NCBI RefSeq assembly: GCF_000757885.1
Contig: NZ_JQCR01000003.1
Coordinates: forward strand, 62,001 to 126,000
DNA: 64,000 bases
Reading direction: 5' to 3'
Source of the DNA: Paenibacillus wynnii
GTDB taxonomy: Bacteria; Bacillota; Bacilli; Paenibacillales; Paenibacillaceae
Positions 45,789 through 54,859 of this stretch are shown in pieces. The translations under genes and the position numbers were made by a program. Position 1 is the stretch's first letter. The number at the start of each line of letters is the position of its first letter. Below the pieces are notes generated by a model. The model searched no databases. It was not told where the DNA came from and worked only from the letters and a program-made list of their open reading frames with translations.

Positions 45789-46784
45789 ATGAGCAAAATT
45801 ATTGGAGAAACCCTGGAAAATATCCCTTGGCAGGAGAAGCCTGCGGGCATCCATGCACCGGTCTGGCGGTATAACGCCAACCCGATTATTAACCGGGATG
45901 CCATTCCCAATTCGAACAGTGTATTCAACTCAGCGGTCGTTGCCTTTGAAGGTGGGTTCGCCGGCGTATTCCGCTGTGATTCCAAATCGGTCAGCATGGA
46001 TATCTTTGCGGGATTTAGTAAGGATGGAGTGAACTGGAAGATCAATCATGAACCGATCGTGTTTCAGGGGAACGAGGAAGTCATTAAGCGGGAATACCGT
46101 TATGATCCGCGGGTCTGCAAGATGGATGACCGCTATTATATCACCTGGTGCAACGGCTATCATGGACCTACCATCGGCATTGCATATACATTCGATTTTC
46201 AAACCTTTCATCAACTGGAAAATGCCTTTTTGCCTTATAACCGCAACGGTGTACTATTTCCGAGAAAGATTGGCGACTATTATGCCATGCTCAGCCGTCC
46301 CAGCGATACGGGACATACGCCTTTCGGCGATATTTTTTACAGCGCGAGTCCCGATCTCACCTTCTGGGGACAACACCGCTATTTGATGGGTACGATCAAT
46401 GGAGATGCCTCTGCCTGGCAGTCCAAGAAAATCGGACCAGGTCCTACGCCAATCGAAACGGACAAGGGCTGGCTGCTGATTTATCATGGCGTAATTAATA
46501 CCTGCAACGGCTTTGTTTACCGTATGGGCTGCGCCCTGCTCGATATTGATGAGCCATGGAAGGTTAAGGCACGCGCGCGCAACTATATTCTCGGCCCTGA
46601 AACCTTGTACGAATGTGTGGGAGATGTCCCTAATGTGACTTTCCCTTGTGCCGCATTGACGGATTCAGCCACAGGACGGATTGCTATCTATTATGGCTGC
46701 GCCGATACGGTAACAGGCCTGGCCTTTACTACAGTGGATGAGCTCCTCAATTACATGGAGTTGTATCCGTTAGAAGAAGTTTAA
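45789..46784 (+). CDS. GH130 beta-1,4-mannoside phosphorylase
   Basis: A 331-residue five-bladed propeller enzyme of GH130. [38 protein letters not shown] and [16 protein letters not shown] match the branch that phosphorolyses Man-beta-1,4-GlcNAc to mannose-1-phosphate and GlcNAc, the disaccharide left once alpha-mannoses are gone. A mannan-oligosaccharide substrate is the alternative. The ATG at 45789 is seven bases after AAGGAG; the ATG at 45783 abuts that site. Confidence 0.9.
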   Translation: MSKIIGETLENIPWQEKPAGIHAPVWRYNANPIINRDAIPNSNSVFNSAVVAFEGGFAGVFRCDSKSVSMDIFAGFSKDGVNWKINHEPIVFQGNEEVIKREYRYDPRVCKMDDRYYITWCNGYHGPTIGIAYTFDFQTFHQLENAFLPYNRNGVLFPRKIGDYYAMLSRPSDTGHTPFGDIFYSASPDLTFWGQHRYLMGTINGDASAWQSKKIGPGPTPIETDKGWLLIYHGVINTCNGFVYRMGCALLDIDEPWKVKARARNYILGPETLYECVGDVPNVTFPCAALTDSATGRIAIYYGCADTVTGLAFTTVDELLNYMELYPLEEV

Positions 46785-46803
46785 GAAAAGAGGGGGATGG
46801 AAT

Positions 46804-49554
46804 ATGACTAAGAAAAAGACCACCGCGCATATCGTTTCCCACACCCATTGGGACCGGGAATGGTATCTGCCATACGAGAAGCATCATGTCCGTCTAGTTC
46901 AGCTTGTAGATGCACTGCTGGACAAATTGGAAAGCGATACGGCCTTCAAGAGCTTTTATCTGGATGGACAGACGATCATTCTGGAGGATTATCTTCAGGT
47001 TCGGCCCGAGAAAAAAGAGGAGATTGAGCAGTATATCCGTGAAGGGCGGATTCTAATAGGTCCTTGGTATATTTTGCAGGATGCCTTTCTTACAAGTGGA
47101 GAAGCCAATGTGCGCAATATGCAGATCGGCCATCAGGATGCTTTAAAATATGGTGAGCCGTCCAAAATCGGTTATTTTCCTGACACCTTCGGACTAGTTG
47201 GACAGACGCCGCAGCTTATGGTTCAGTCGGGTATCACTAATGCGTTCTTCGGCCGGGGAGTGAAGCCAACAGGCTTTAATAACACTGTCTCTGACGGCGG
47301 CTACGAATCTTCATTCTCAGAGCTGATTTGGGAAGGGCCTGACGGCTCCAAGATACTCGGTATTCTATTTGCCAACTGGTATTCCAATGGCAATGAGATT
47401 CCAGTAGACGAAAGCGCTGCAAAAGAATTCTGGGATAAGAAGCTGACAGATGCGGAGAAATATGCCTCAACGGGTGAGTTGCTGTTCATGAATGGCTGTG
47501 ACCATCAGCCCTTGCAGTTGGATTTGCCAGAGGCGATCCGTACAGCCCAGGCTTTATACCCGAATGTGGATTTCGTTCATTCGAACTTCCCTGATTACTT
47601 AAGTTCATTGGATACGAAGCTTTACAATCAGCAGTCGTCTGTAAATCGCGGACTATCTACGGTAATGGGTGAACTTCGCAGTCAGCGTACGGACGGATGG
47701 GGTACACTTGTGAACACGGCCTCAGCCCGCATTTATTTGAAACAGATGAACCAGATGGGACAGTCCATTCTGGAAAAGGTAGCTGAGCCGCTAGCTTCCA
47801 TCGCGAATCTTGCAGGTAAAGCCTATCCTCACCATCTATTCACCTATGCTTGGAAGACCTTAATGCAGAATCATCCGCATGACAGTATCTGCGGGTGCAG
47901 TGTAGATGAAGTGCACCGTGAGATGGTCACTCGATTTGATAAAAGCCGCCACGTTGCTGAAAGCATCGTTGAAGATTCTGCGAAGTATATCGCTGATGCT
48001 GTAGCTACATCTATTTTTGCGGAATATGGAGCCGATGCATTGCCTTTTGTAGTGATGAATACTTCGGGTTGGAGACGTACAGGAACAGTAAGTATTGACT
48101 TGGATGCAGCTCGCCTATATCTCCGTGAAGGTTTTACATTAGAAGAGACCTCCCGTAGAATGCAGGAGATTAATCTCAGTGGACGTATGCTAGTGGATCA
48201 ACACGGAGAAGCTGTGCCCTGTACCGTGGAAGATCTGGGGCTGCAATTTGGCTATGATCTGCCAGATGATAAGTTCAGGCAGTCCTATATGTGCCGCAGG
48301 GTAAGAGTGACGTTCGAAGCTGTACAAGTTCCAGCGCTGGGACTTCGCAGTTATGCTTGGGTACAATCATCGCTGCCCATCCTTGAACAAGTTACTCTGC
48401 TATCCGGTAACCGAGTGATGGAGAATGACAGCCTTCGGGTAGAAATCGCGGAGGACGGTTCCTTTACCCTGATGGATAAGCTGAGGGGGATTGCATACCG
48501 TGATCTTGGGGTTTATGAAAACACCGGAGACATCGGTAATGAATACATGTATAAACAGCCTGAAGGTGAGAGTGCCTTGACCACTAAAGGTCACGCTGCA
48601 GATATCCGTATACTGGAAGATACAGCTTACCGTACTGCTATAGAGATCAAACATAATTGGGAAATTCCTGCTTCAGCTGATGAGAGATTAGATGCGGAGC
48701 AGCGTGCTTTGGTTTATTATCCGGAACGCAAGGCTCAGCGGAGCCGAGATACTGTGATCCTTAAGCTCCGTACTGTGATTACGTTGGAGCGCGAAGGCAA
48801 GGGGCTGCAAATTGCTTCGACCATAGACAATCAGGCTAAGGATCACCGAGTTCGGATATTGTTCCCGACCGACGTGCAAACGGCTGTACATCAAGTGGAT
48901 TCGATGTTCGAAATAGCCAAAAGAGATAATGAACCATCACCCGAGTGGCTAAATCCAAGCAATACGCAGCATCAGCAATCGTTCGTCGATGTCAACAATG
49001 ACTATCAAGGTCTTACCGTTGCCAATCTTGGACTGAATGAGTACGAGATGCTGCGTGATGGACGCAATACCATAGCAGTCACACTACTGCGCAGTGTAGG
49101 TGAACTTGGCGATTGGGGCTGGTTCCCAACTGCGGAGGCCCAATGTCTTGGGGAGCATACCCTTCGTTTAATGCTTATACCCCATAATGGAGATGGAGTC
49201 ACCTCTGGTGCTTACGTAGAAGCTTATCAATTCCAGATTCCGTGGACCGTATGCCAGACGGGTGTCCATAAGGGAACTCTTGCAACAAGCTATGCACCAC
49301 TGGAATGGGAGAGCCAGAATGTGGCATTTTCCTCCATGAAAATGAATGCTGAAACAGGTGACCTTCTTTTGCGTTGGTATAACATGAGCCTTGAAGCGTC
49401 TACCCTTACTCTGAATTTGCACATTCCGCATGTTCATCTGTATAAAACCACCATTCTCGAAGAGAGTAAGCCCTCTATTGTTGAGCGGGAGGTTAGTATA
49501 CACAATCTGCAGATTGGCCCATGCGAGATTGCTACGTTTGGTATTAAGTTGTGA
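46804..49554 (+). CDS. Alpha-mannosidase, GH38 (bacterial MngB-like)
   Basis: A 916-residue second GH38 enzyme, with the catalytic domain starting at the N-terminus: VSHTHWDREWYLPYE (zinc ligands His15 and Asp17) and GYFPDTFGLVGQTPQL (nucleophile Asp127), then HPHDSICGCSVDEVHREM and C-terminal beta domains. Lacks a signal peptide and the long N-terminal domain of the other GH38, so the two probably cut different alpha-linkages. It follows the GH130 gene by 19 bp behind AGAGGGGGATGG and ends the operon. Confidence 0.93.
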   Translation: MTKKKTTAHIVSHTHWDREWYLPYEKHHVRLVQLVDALLDKLESDTAFKSFYLDGQTIILEDYLQVRPEKKEEIEQYIREGRILIGPWYILQDAFLTSGEANVRNMQIGHQDALKYGEPSKIGYFPDTFGLVGQTPQLMVQSGITNAFFGRGVKPTGFNNTVSDGGYESSFSELIWEGPDGSKILGILFANWYSNGNEIPVDESAAKEFWDKKLTDAEKYASTGELLFMNGCDHQPLQLDLPEAIRTAQALYPNVDFVHSNFPDYLSSLDTKLYNQQSSVNRGLSTVMGELRSQRTDGWGTLVNTASARIYLKQMNQMGQSILEKVAEPLASIANLAGKAYPHHLFTYAWKTLMQNHPHDSICGCSVDEVHREMVTRFDKSRHVAESIVEDSAKYIADAVATSIFAEYGADALPFVVMNTSGWRRTGTVSIDLDAARLYLREGFTLEETSRRMQEINLSGRMLVDQHGEAVPCTVEDLGLQFGYDLPDDKFRQSYMCRRVRVTFEAVQVPALGLRSYAWVQSSLPILEQVTLLSGNRVMENDSLRVEIAEDGSFTLMDKLRGIAYRDLGVYENTGDIGNEYMYKQPEGESALTTKGHAADIRILEDTAYRTAIEIKHNWEIPASADERLDAEQRALVYYPERKAQRSRDTVILKLRTVITLEREGKGLQIASTIDNQAKDHRVRILFPTDVQTAVHQVDSMFEIAKRDNEPSPEWLNPSNTQHQQSFVDVNNDYQGLTVANLGLNEYEMLRDGRNTIAVTLLRSVGELGDWGWFPTAEAQCLGEHTLRLMLIPHNGDGVTSGAYVEAYQFQIPWTVCQTGVHKGTLATSYAPLEWESQNVAFSSMKMNAETGDLLLRWYNMSLEASTLTLNLHIPHVHLYKTTILEESKPSIVEREVSIHNLQIGPCEIATFGIKL

Positions 49555-49697
49555 AAAAAAAAGATGCCTAGGCAGATGGTAATTCTTTTCAATTCTGATC
49601 GTATATCCATTCTTACAAAAATACTTTCTACTTGAGCAATCGATGTCCCTGTATTTTTTTCTATGATATAGTAGAACAATTACAGCGATAAAAGGGG

Positions 49698-50987
49698 ATG
49701 ATTACCTTCTTTTTCTTCTCTTTCTTTGATGAAATGTATACGGATCCATTTGTACAAAGAGCTTTTCAGATGATTTTCGGAAAAAAGCTTATGTTGGATG
49801 GATATTGCGATATTGGGGAATATATCTACGGGCGGATCAAAAAAGATGATATAAATAGCGGATTAAAAATGATAGACTCACCATTTACAGATTTATATAC
49901 TAGGCCGTACCCTAAAGAGAATGCCATCGGAAACACATGGTCAAGTTATCATCAGCAGTACCTGCTAAAATCATCTTCTGAAAATATGCAGTATATAGAA
50001 GCACAGGCGGTAATTAATTGGATGTTTCGATCTTATAGTAATATCAACGACAGACTGGATGCTGCCAAAGAATTAACGATGAAATTAGAAAAAGCCTTTG
50101 ATATCAAAGGCAGGTTAACATTTTCACAGGGGATTATATATGTGAGTTCAGAAATTGATCTACAATTGATATCCTCAGTTGATGATTTTTATAAGGCTGT
50201 CAGCCATATAAAATCTGCGGGAAAAGAACTGTTTTATCGCGGGCATACGAATGTTAATCATGTACTTGTTCCTTCCATTATGAGGGGAAAGCACTGGAGA
50301 GAGCATGAACGAGATATGTATAATGAATTGCTGATTCAGTGTCCCCAGAATTTTGAAAAGGTCAAATCTCATTTAGATTGTCTGGTACAAATGCAACATT
50401 ACGGTCTGCCGACCCGATTGCTTGATATTACCCATAATCCGTTGGTTGCGTTGTATTTTGCCTGTGAACGGGATGACAATACTTTTGGAGAAATCATTGT
50501 TTTTGAAGAGAACAGCACCAGCATTAAGTACCCGCAAAGTGATACCGTGTCTATACTAGCCAGTCTGCCGCTTTTTAGCTATCAGGATCAGCAGGGATTC
50601 TATAAACACGCCTCCAACCCTGAATTAAACAAAGCAGATTTTAACAAAAAGATTGACCGACTGCTCCATGAGGTTAAACTTGAAAAACCCGCCTTCAGGG
50701 ATGAAATTGACAAGGCTGATCTGTTGAATTGTTTCGTTGTACTGCCTACTAAGAACAATAGCCGAATCCTGAAGCAAGATGGCGCGTTTATATTATGCGG
50801 ATTATCTGACAACAATTCTACTACTATCAACAAGCTGAGGTATGAAGAGAAGTCCGGCAAAACTCAAATATATATAGTAACCAAAAAGAAAGAAATCTTG
50901 AAACAGTTGGATACGTTCTCTATCAATAAAGCATCGTTATTTCCAGAAATAGATGATGTCGCAGATTATATTAAAAATAAATATTAG
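49698..50987 (+). CDS. FRG-domain protein, function unknown
   Basis: A 429-residue protein with an FRG domain (about 160-310) named for conserved F-R-G residues: LFYRGHTNVNHVLVPSIMRG, followed by LVQMQHYGLPTRLLDITHNP and LVALYFACER. The N-terminal 150 residues are unrecognised and the C-terminus is Lys-rich. FRG proteins have no settled function; several lie in defence or mobile regions. The start is uncertain: the ATG at 49698 abuts AAAAGGGG, and ATG at 49734 has no site. Base composition looks more AT-rich than the mannosidase genes before it. Confidence 0.8.
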   Translation: MITFFFFSFFDEMYTDPFVQRAFQMIFGKKLMLDGYCDIGEYIYGRIKKDDINSGLKMIDSPFTDLYTRPYPKENAIGNTWSSYHQQYLLKSSSENMQYIEAQAVINWMFRSYSNINDRLDAAKELTMKLEKAFDIKGRLTFSQGIIYVSSEIDLQLISSVDDFYKAVSHIKSAGKELFYRGHTNVNHVLVPSIMRGKHWREHERDMYNELLIQCPQNFEKVKSHLDCLVQMQHYGLPTRLLDITHNPLVALYFACERDDNTFGEIIVFEENSTSIKYPQSDTVSILASLPLFSYQDQQGFYKHASNPELNKADFNKKIDRLLHEVKLEKPAFRDEIDKADLLNCFVVLPTKNNSRILKQDGAFILCGLSDNNSTTINKLRYEEKSGKTQIYIVTKKKEILKQLDTFSINKASLFPEIDDVADYIKNKY

Positions 50988-51046
50988 CTCTATATACAGC
51001 TGTAACTGGCAGATTGAGTTTTCACTAGGGCTATTGATATTGCTAA

Positions 51047-51075
51047 AAGAAACGGCAGAAATGCCGTTTTTTTGC
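51047..51075 (+). terminator. Terminator after the FRG gene; copy 2 of the 29-nt direct repeat
   Basis: The hairpin AACGGCA-GAA-ATGCCGTT with T7, identical over 29 bases to the tRNA-Lys terminator at 30891-30919. Confidence 0.88.
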
Positions 51076-51224
51076 ATTTTGATTTACGTGTTACGTGATT
51101 ATTTATATTCATAAGTTATGAATAACTATAAGTAGGCTAATCAACGCTACCTTAGGTAGTTTTTTTGATTTGGTGAATGTTGGTCGTGTTTTTGTATTGT
51201 AATTGACTAATGTAATATAGAATA

Positions 51225-51983
51225 ATGACTACAATAAACTTTACTGTAATGCCCCCACCTGAAGGTTTAAGTCGGGATATCGAATGTTTGCGAATCGCTA
51301 CACATACAGGAAATAAACCGCTGGAGGTTAAGGTATGTCCGAGCGGTTACCCTGGTATCGTTTTTCAGTATGCTACTGATAAAACCGCTGCCATAGAAAG
51401 TATAGCAATCCGCTCCGGGAAAACAGCTGCTATACCAATTCTCTTTCTTCATGGACAGGGATCAGAACCAAGTATCATGCGGTTTAGAGACATTCCCTAT
51501 ACGACGATTCAGGTGGTGTTTAAGCCTCATGCATGGTATAGCTTGTTTGGCTGGGATACGTCTGAATTTAAACAAGGTCTCCTTTTTCCTGATCAGTTTG
51601 GCGCGGTGGATCTAGAGAAACAGCTCCAGTCGGTGAACTTAATGGAGGAACAGCTTTACATTCGCGATCATATCTCTTGTATATCAGTAAGGGAGCTGGT
51701 TGCTGCTTTTCATATTTCTGAGCGACAATTTCAGAAGCGCTTCGTCCGAGTTGTAGGCATGACACCCAATTTATTCATAAGAGTGAGGAGAGTAAATGAA
51801 GCATTGAAGCTGATGCATTCAGGACAGTATGAACGATTGTCTGATGTCGCCTACGCACTGAACTATTACGATCAATCTCATTTTATACGCGAAATGAAGT
51901 CGTTTTCCTGGGTAAGCCCGAAACATATTGCGATGAGGGTTAGAGAATTTCATTCTGATCTAGCTGGGTCCTCATACTTGTAG
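51225..51983 (+). CDS. AraC-family transcriptional regulator
   Basis: A 252-residue regulator with an N-terminal ligand-type domain (about 1-135, including FQYATDKTAAIESI and VFKPHAWYSLFG) and a C-terminal AraC helix-turn-helix pair (SVRELVAAFHISERQFQKRF and RLSDVAYALNYYDQSHFIREMKSF). The N-terminal half resembles the DUF6597-type domain of standalone AraC regulators. No clear ribosome site precedes the ATG. Its targets are unknown; no obviously linked gene lies beside it. Confidence 0.85.
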   Translation: MTTINFTVMPPPEGLSRDIECLRIATHTGNKPLEVKVCPSGYPGIVFQYATDKTAAIESIAIRSGKTAAIPILFLHGQGSEPSIMRFRDIPYTTIQVVFKPHAWYSLFGWDTSEFKQGLLFPDQFGAVDLEKQLQSVNLMEEQLYIRDHISCISVRELVAAFHISERQFQKRFVRVVGMTPNLFIRVRRVNEALKLMHSGQYERLSDVAYALNYYDQSHFIREMKSFSWVSPKHIAMRVREFHSDLAGSSYL

Positions 51984-52165
51984 AAAGGAAGCCAATACTC
52001 CCTTTGGTGTTTTTCTCATATTACGACAATAAGCGACAAGTTTCATTGACTGTAGGGGTACTAATAAGATAGTCTGTAGACGATTACAAAAAATATAAAC
52101 ACAGCGAAAATATGAGAACTAGGGAATAATAGTGCCTTACTTCTTAATCTTTGGAGGAGATTTAG

Positions 52166-53116
52166 TTGATTAAAATTATGGGTGACTCCACTTGTGATTT
52201 ATCGGATGAGATCATTGAGAAATATAAAATTGGAATAGCCCCTTTAACGATAAACATAAATGGCAAAGAACATAGAGATCGGATAGATATTAAATCTGAT
52301 GATTTTTTTGCAATGATGGGGAGTCTCGAAGAGAATCCTACAACTTCCATGCCAAATCCAGTAGAATATTTGAATATAATAAAGGATGCTATGGAGAATG
52401 GTTATACAGAGTTCCTTTGTATTTGTATGTCAAGTGGTACCAGTGGAACCTATCAATCTGCTGAAGTAGCTAAAGAAATCTTTTACGAGGAACATCCTGG
52501 TTCTTCTATTAAAATCCATGTTGTAGATTCAAAGTCTATGAGTCACGGTAGCGGCTGGTTAATTTTGAAATCGGCTTTATTAAGAGAACAAGGATTTAGT
52601 TTTGAAGAATTAGTAGACTTTAATGAAACCTATAAAATAAATGTGAAGCATTTTCTCTGCGTAGATGATTTAAATCACTTAATAAGAAGCGGTAGATTAA
52701 CTAATGCTAGTGCTCTAATAGGTAGAATCCTGAAGATTAAGCCTATTATGTCCATGCGAAATGGTAAGGGCGCTATAGTCGCTAAAGAAAGAGGATTAAA
52801 CGGAGTATTAAACCACTATGTGAAAGAATTTAACAAGCGAAATGATTGGGAAATTACAGATTTTATTCTCATAGGGTATACTTCGGAAAAGGATATTGCT
52901 GACAGATTGATGGATAAGATCAGGCAAGAAACTGATTTTAAAGGTGAAATATATATAATGCAAATGGGTGTGGCTGTTGGCACGCATGTAGGATTAAGAG
53001 CAGTTTCTATGTATTTCATTGAAAAAGGACATAAGCGAGATGGATTGTTGCTCAATGAACTTAGTGGAATAACTGAAATGAAGAATGGATTCATGAATAA
53101 ATTTAGGAGTAAATAA
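52166..53116 (+). CDS. DegV-family fatty-acid-binding protein
   Basis: A 316-residue DegV protein. MGDSTCDL opens the family, PTTSMPNPVEY follows, and SSGTSGTYQSA plus the RSGRLTNASALIGRILKIKP block form the lipid pocket. DegV proteins (FakB type) bind fatty acids and can present them to the kinase FakA; no fakA is in the window. The start is TTG at 52166 behind GGAGGAGA; an in-frame ATG four codons later is too far from it. The gene is AT-rich compared with its surroundings, which hints at acquisition. Confidence 0.88.
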   Translation: MIKIMGDSTCDLSDEIIEKYKIGIAPLTININGKEHRDRIDIKSDDFFAMMGSLEENPTTSMPNPVEYLNIIKDAMENGYTEFLCICMSSGTSGTYQSAEVAKEIFYEEHPGSSIKIHVVDSKSMSHGSGWLILKSALLREQGFSFEELVDFNETYKINVKHFLCVDDLNHLIRSGRLTNASALIGRILKIKPIMSMRNGKGAIVAKERGLNGVLNHYVKEFNKRNDWEITDFILIGYTSEKDIADRLMDKIRQETDFKGEIYIMQMGVAVGTHVGLRAVSMYFIEKGHKRDGLLLNELSGITEMKNGFMNKFRSK

Positions 53117-53214
53117 TCGAACCCATTCACAGGAACCTTTCTTTAGATGTCTATTCCAGATTTGACACTCAAAACTACAAACAAACTCGAACCGCCAACC
53201 CCAAAACATCCCAT

Positions 53215-53513
53215 TGTTCAAACCAAAATTAGCGGTTGATGAATTCAAGCAGGATACTACGTTGTACATATTCGGCATGCCTTCGACGAACACATTCTTC
53301 TCCCTCATGAATGGCCAGCCCGTTGCTGGATCGCGTAGTGTCTGGAAGAGCTCTTTAGACTCCACGGGCGTAAACTCTGACCAATTGGGCAAGGATACAA
53401 GCCTTGTGGTTCGATCATCGCGACCCCCTTGACATTGTATGGATGAGTCATAGCATACTGCAAACCAATTGCCATTCCCCAGTCATGCCCCACGATACTG
53501 CTATTTGCTACCG
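53215..53513 (-). pseudogene. Haloalkane-dehalogenase-like alpha/beta hydrolase remnant
   Basis: On the minus strand one frame reads SSIVGHDWGMAIGLQYAM ... GVAMIEP (nucleophile-elbow HDWG, about 53513-53400), and the next frame reads PNWSEFTPVESKELFQTLRDP, then REKNVFVEGMPN (about 53395-53280). The two halves belong to one haloalkane-dehalogenase-like gene joined by a frameshift near 53395-53410. Both ends are missing, including the cap domain and the catalytic His. The 5' end abuts the double-TerD stop. Confidence 0.75.
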
Positions 53514-54805
53514 GCTTGCCATCTCAGATTCCAGTTATAATACTGATCCAATTCTTGGTGACCGCCGAAATATTCTACGAGTCTCTCCACGCTGAATGTC
53601 ACATCATTCTGATTACGAATCATGGCGATGGCGCACATACCCTTATTGTTGTTATGCTCATCCAGTCGGACCTCGATCTCCGGTCCGCCCTGCTGCTTGA
53701 TAGTTACTATGGCGTTAGCCTCCGACCAGTTCGTGATTCCCTCATAGATGAAAGCAAAGATAACAATTCTGCTGATTTCCGAAAGATAATGGCCATTTAT
53801 CCGCAGATTCTCGCCCGTAGTTACGGATCCGGTGCGGTCATCCCCGTCAAGGGAGATGTAAGGCGCCCTATTCAAACTTCCGAAGGATTCGCCGAGTGCT
53901 TGGATAGAGCCCTTAAGACCATTTTTTAATTCAAACAGACAACCAAGGTCCAGGTCAACGCCTTTACTTCCGAACCAGCCCGATGATTTTTTTTGATACC
54001 ATTTGAGGTTGATCTGTATCTCGCCCAGGGATTCATTCCCTTTCTGGAGACTGATCATCTCCCCGCGTTTCTTAAGCAAGATGGAATTGAGATTTAAAGG
54101 AGGGGCTGGAGGTGATGCTGGTGAAGAGGGAGGAACATTGCCCGCCTTAGGCCGTGACCGCAGCTCTGGGAGAGGAATAGGCGACTGCTGCGATTGGATT
54201 TTTGGGCTAGCGGGTACAACTGACGACAAAATGTTATTAACCTTGATCCCATAACTTTCGCATAGGGCTGCTAAGCCTCCTGCATATCCGGAACCCACAG
54301 CGCTGAATTTCCATTCATTATTGTATCTATAGATTTCTCCGGCGACAATGGCGGTCTCTACAGAAAAAGCTTTCCCTAGTCTGTAGCGAACAAGTTCCGT
54401 TCCATCAGTAGCGTTGATGATCCGTATATACGTATCGTCTAGTAGCGAGAAGTTTTGCTGGCGCTGTTCACCCTCATAAATCGTTAGCGCAAAGGCAATG
54501 CGTTCGTATTCTGTAGGAATTTGCCTGAGCTCGACAGCGATTTGTGTGTTATCGGTCAACCCTGTATAGGCTTTTTTATCAGACTGCAACACAGCAACGG
54601 AGGAGTTCGAAGCAGAAGGGTTGGCATAAAAAATAAGGTCCTCATCTTTAGAGACCGTCTGGGCCGGAGTAAGCAAAAAAGCGGAAAAATCAACCTCAAC
54701 CTCAGATCTCGTATTGTGCCAGCCCATTCCTACTATAATTCGGGTAAGTTGAGGCGAGTCTTTCGTTAAGTTGCATTTTTGTCCTTTTACCAGATCCAAT
54801 GTCAT
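53501..54805 (-). CDS. Protein with two TerD domains joined by a proline-rich linker
   Basis: A 434-residue protein. Residues 1-about 190 are a TerD domain (MTLDLVKGQKCNLTK, LDDTYIRIINATDGTELVRYRL, AVGSGYAGGLAALCESYG), about 195-240 a Pro/Ser-rich linker, and about 245-434 a second, divergent TerD-like domain (WFGSKGVDLDLGCLFELKNG). TerD domains bind calcium and belong to tellurite/stress resistance systems of uncertain mechanism. No other ter gene is here. GAAAGG precedes the ATG. The unknown gene upstream (54 bp away) is probably cotranscribed. Confidence 0.85.
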   Translation of the reverse strand: MTLDLVKGQKCNLTKDSPQLTRIIVGMGWHNTRSEVEVDFSAFLLTPAQTVSKDEDLIFYANPSASNSSVAVLQSDKKAYTGLTDNTQIAVELRQIPTEYERIAFALTIYEGEQRQQNFSLLDDTYIRIINATDGTELVRYRLGKAFSVETAIVAGEIYRYNNEWKFSAVGSGYAGGLAALCESYGIKVNNILSSVVPASPKIQSQQSPIPLPELRSRPKAGNVPPSSPASPPAPPLNLNSILLKKRGEMISLQKGNESLGEIQINLKWYQKKSSGWFGSKGVDLDLGCLFELKNGLKGSIQALGESFGSLNRAPYISLDGDDRTGSVTTGENLRINGHYLSEISRIVIFAFIYEGITNWSEANAIVTIKQQGGPEIEVRLDEHNNNKGMCAIAMIRNQNDVTFSVERLVEYFGGHQELDQYYNWNLRWQAGSK

Positions 54806-54859
54806 TAGAATCAGCCTTTCAAAAGATTAGTAGAGTGGGATCAATACCTGAAGAGGTTA

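Noticed and set aside
52994..53392. An intact 132-codon gene on the minus strand
   Set aside because: Only its first 60 codons resemble a protein family and they continue a frameshifted dehalogenase; the rest overlaps degV.
53501..53929. A plus-strand gene opposite the TerD protein
   Set aside because: It is antisense to a domain with clear TerD motifs and has no ribosome site.
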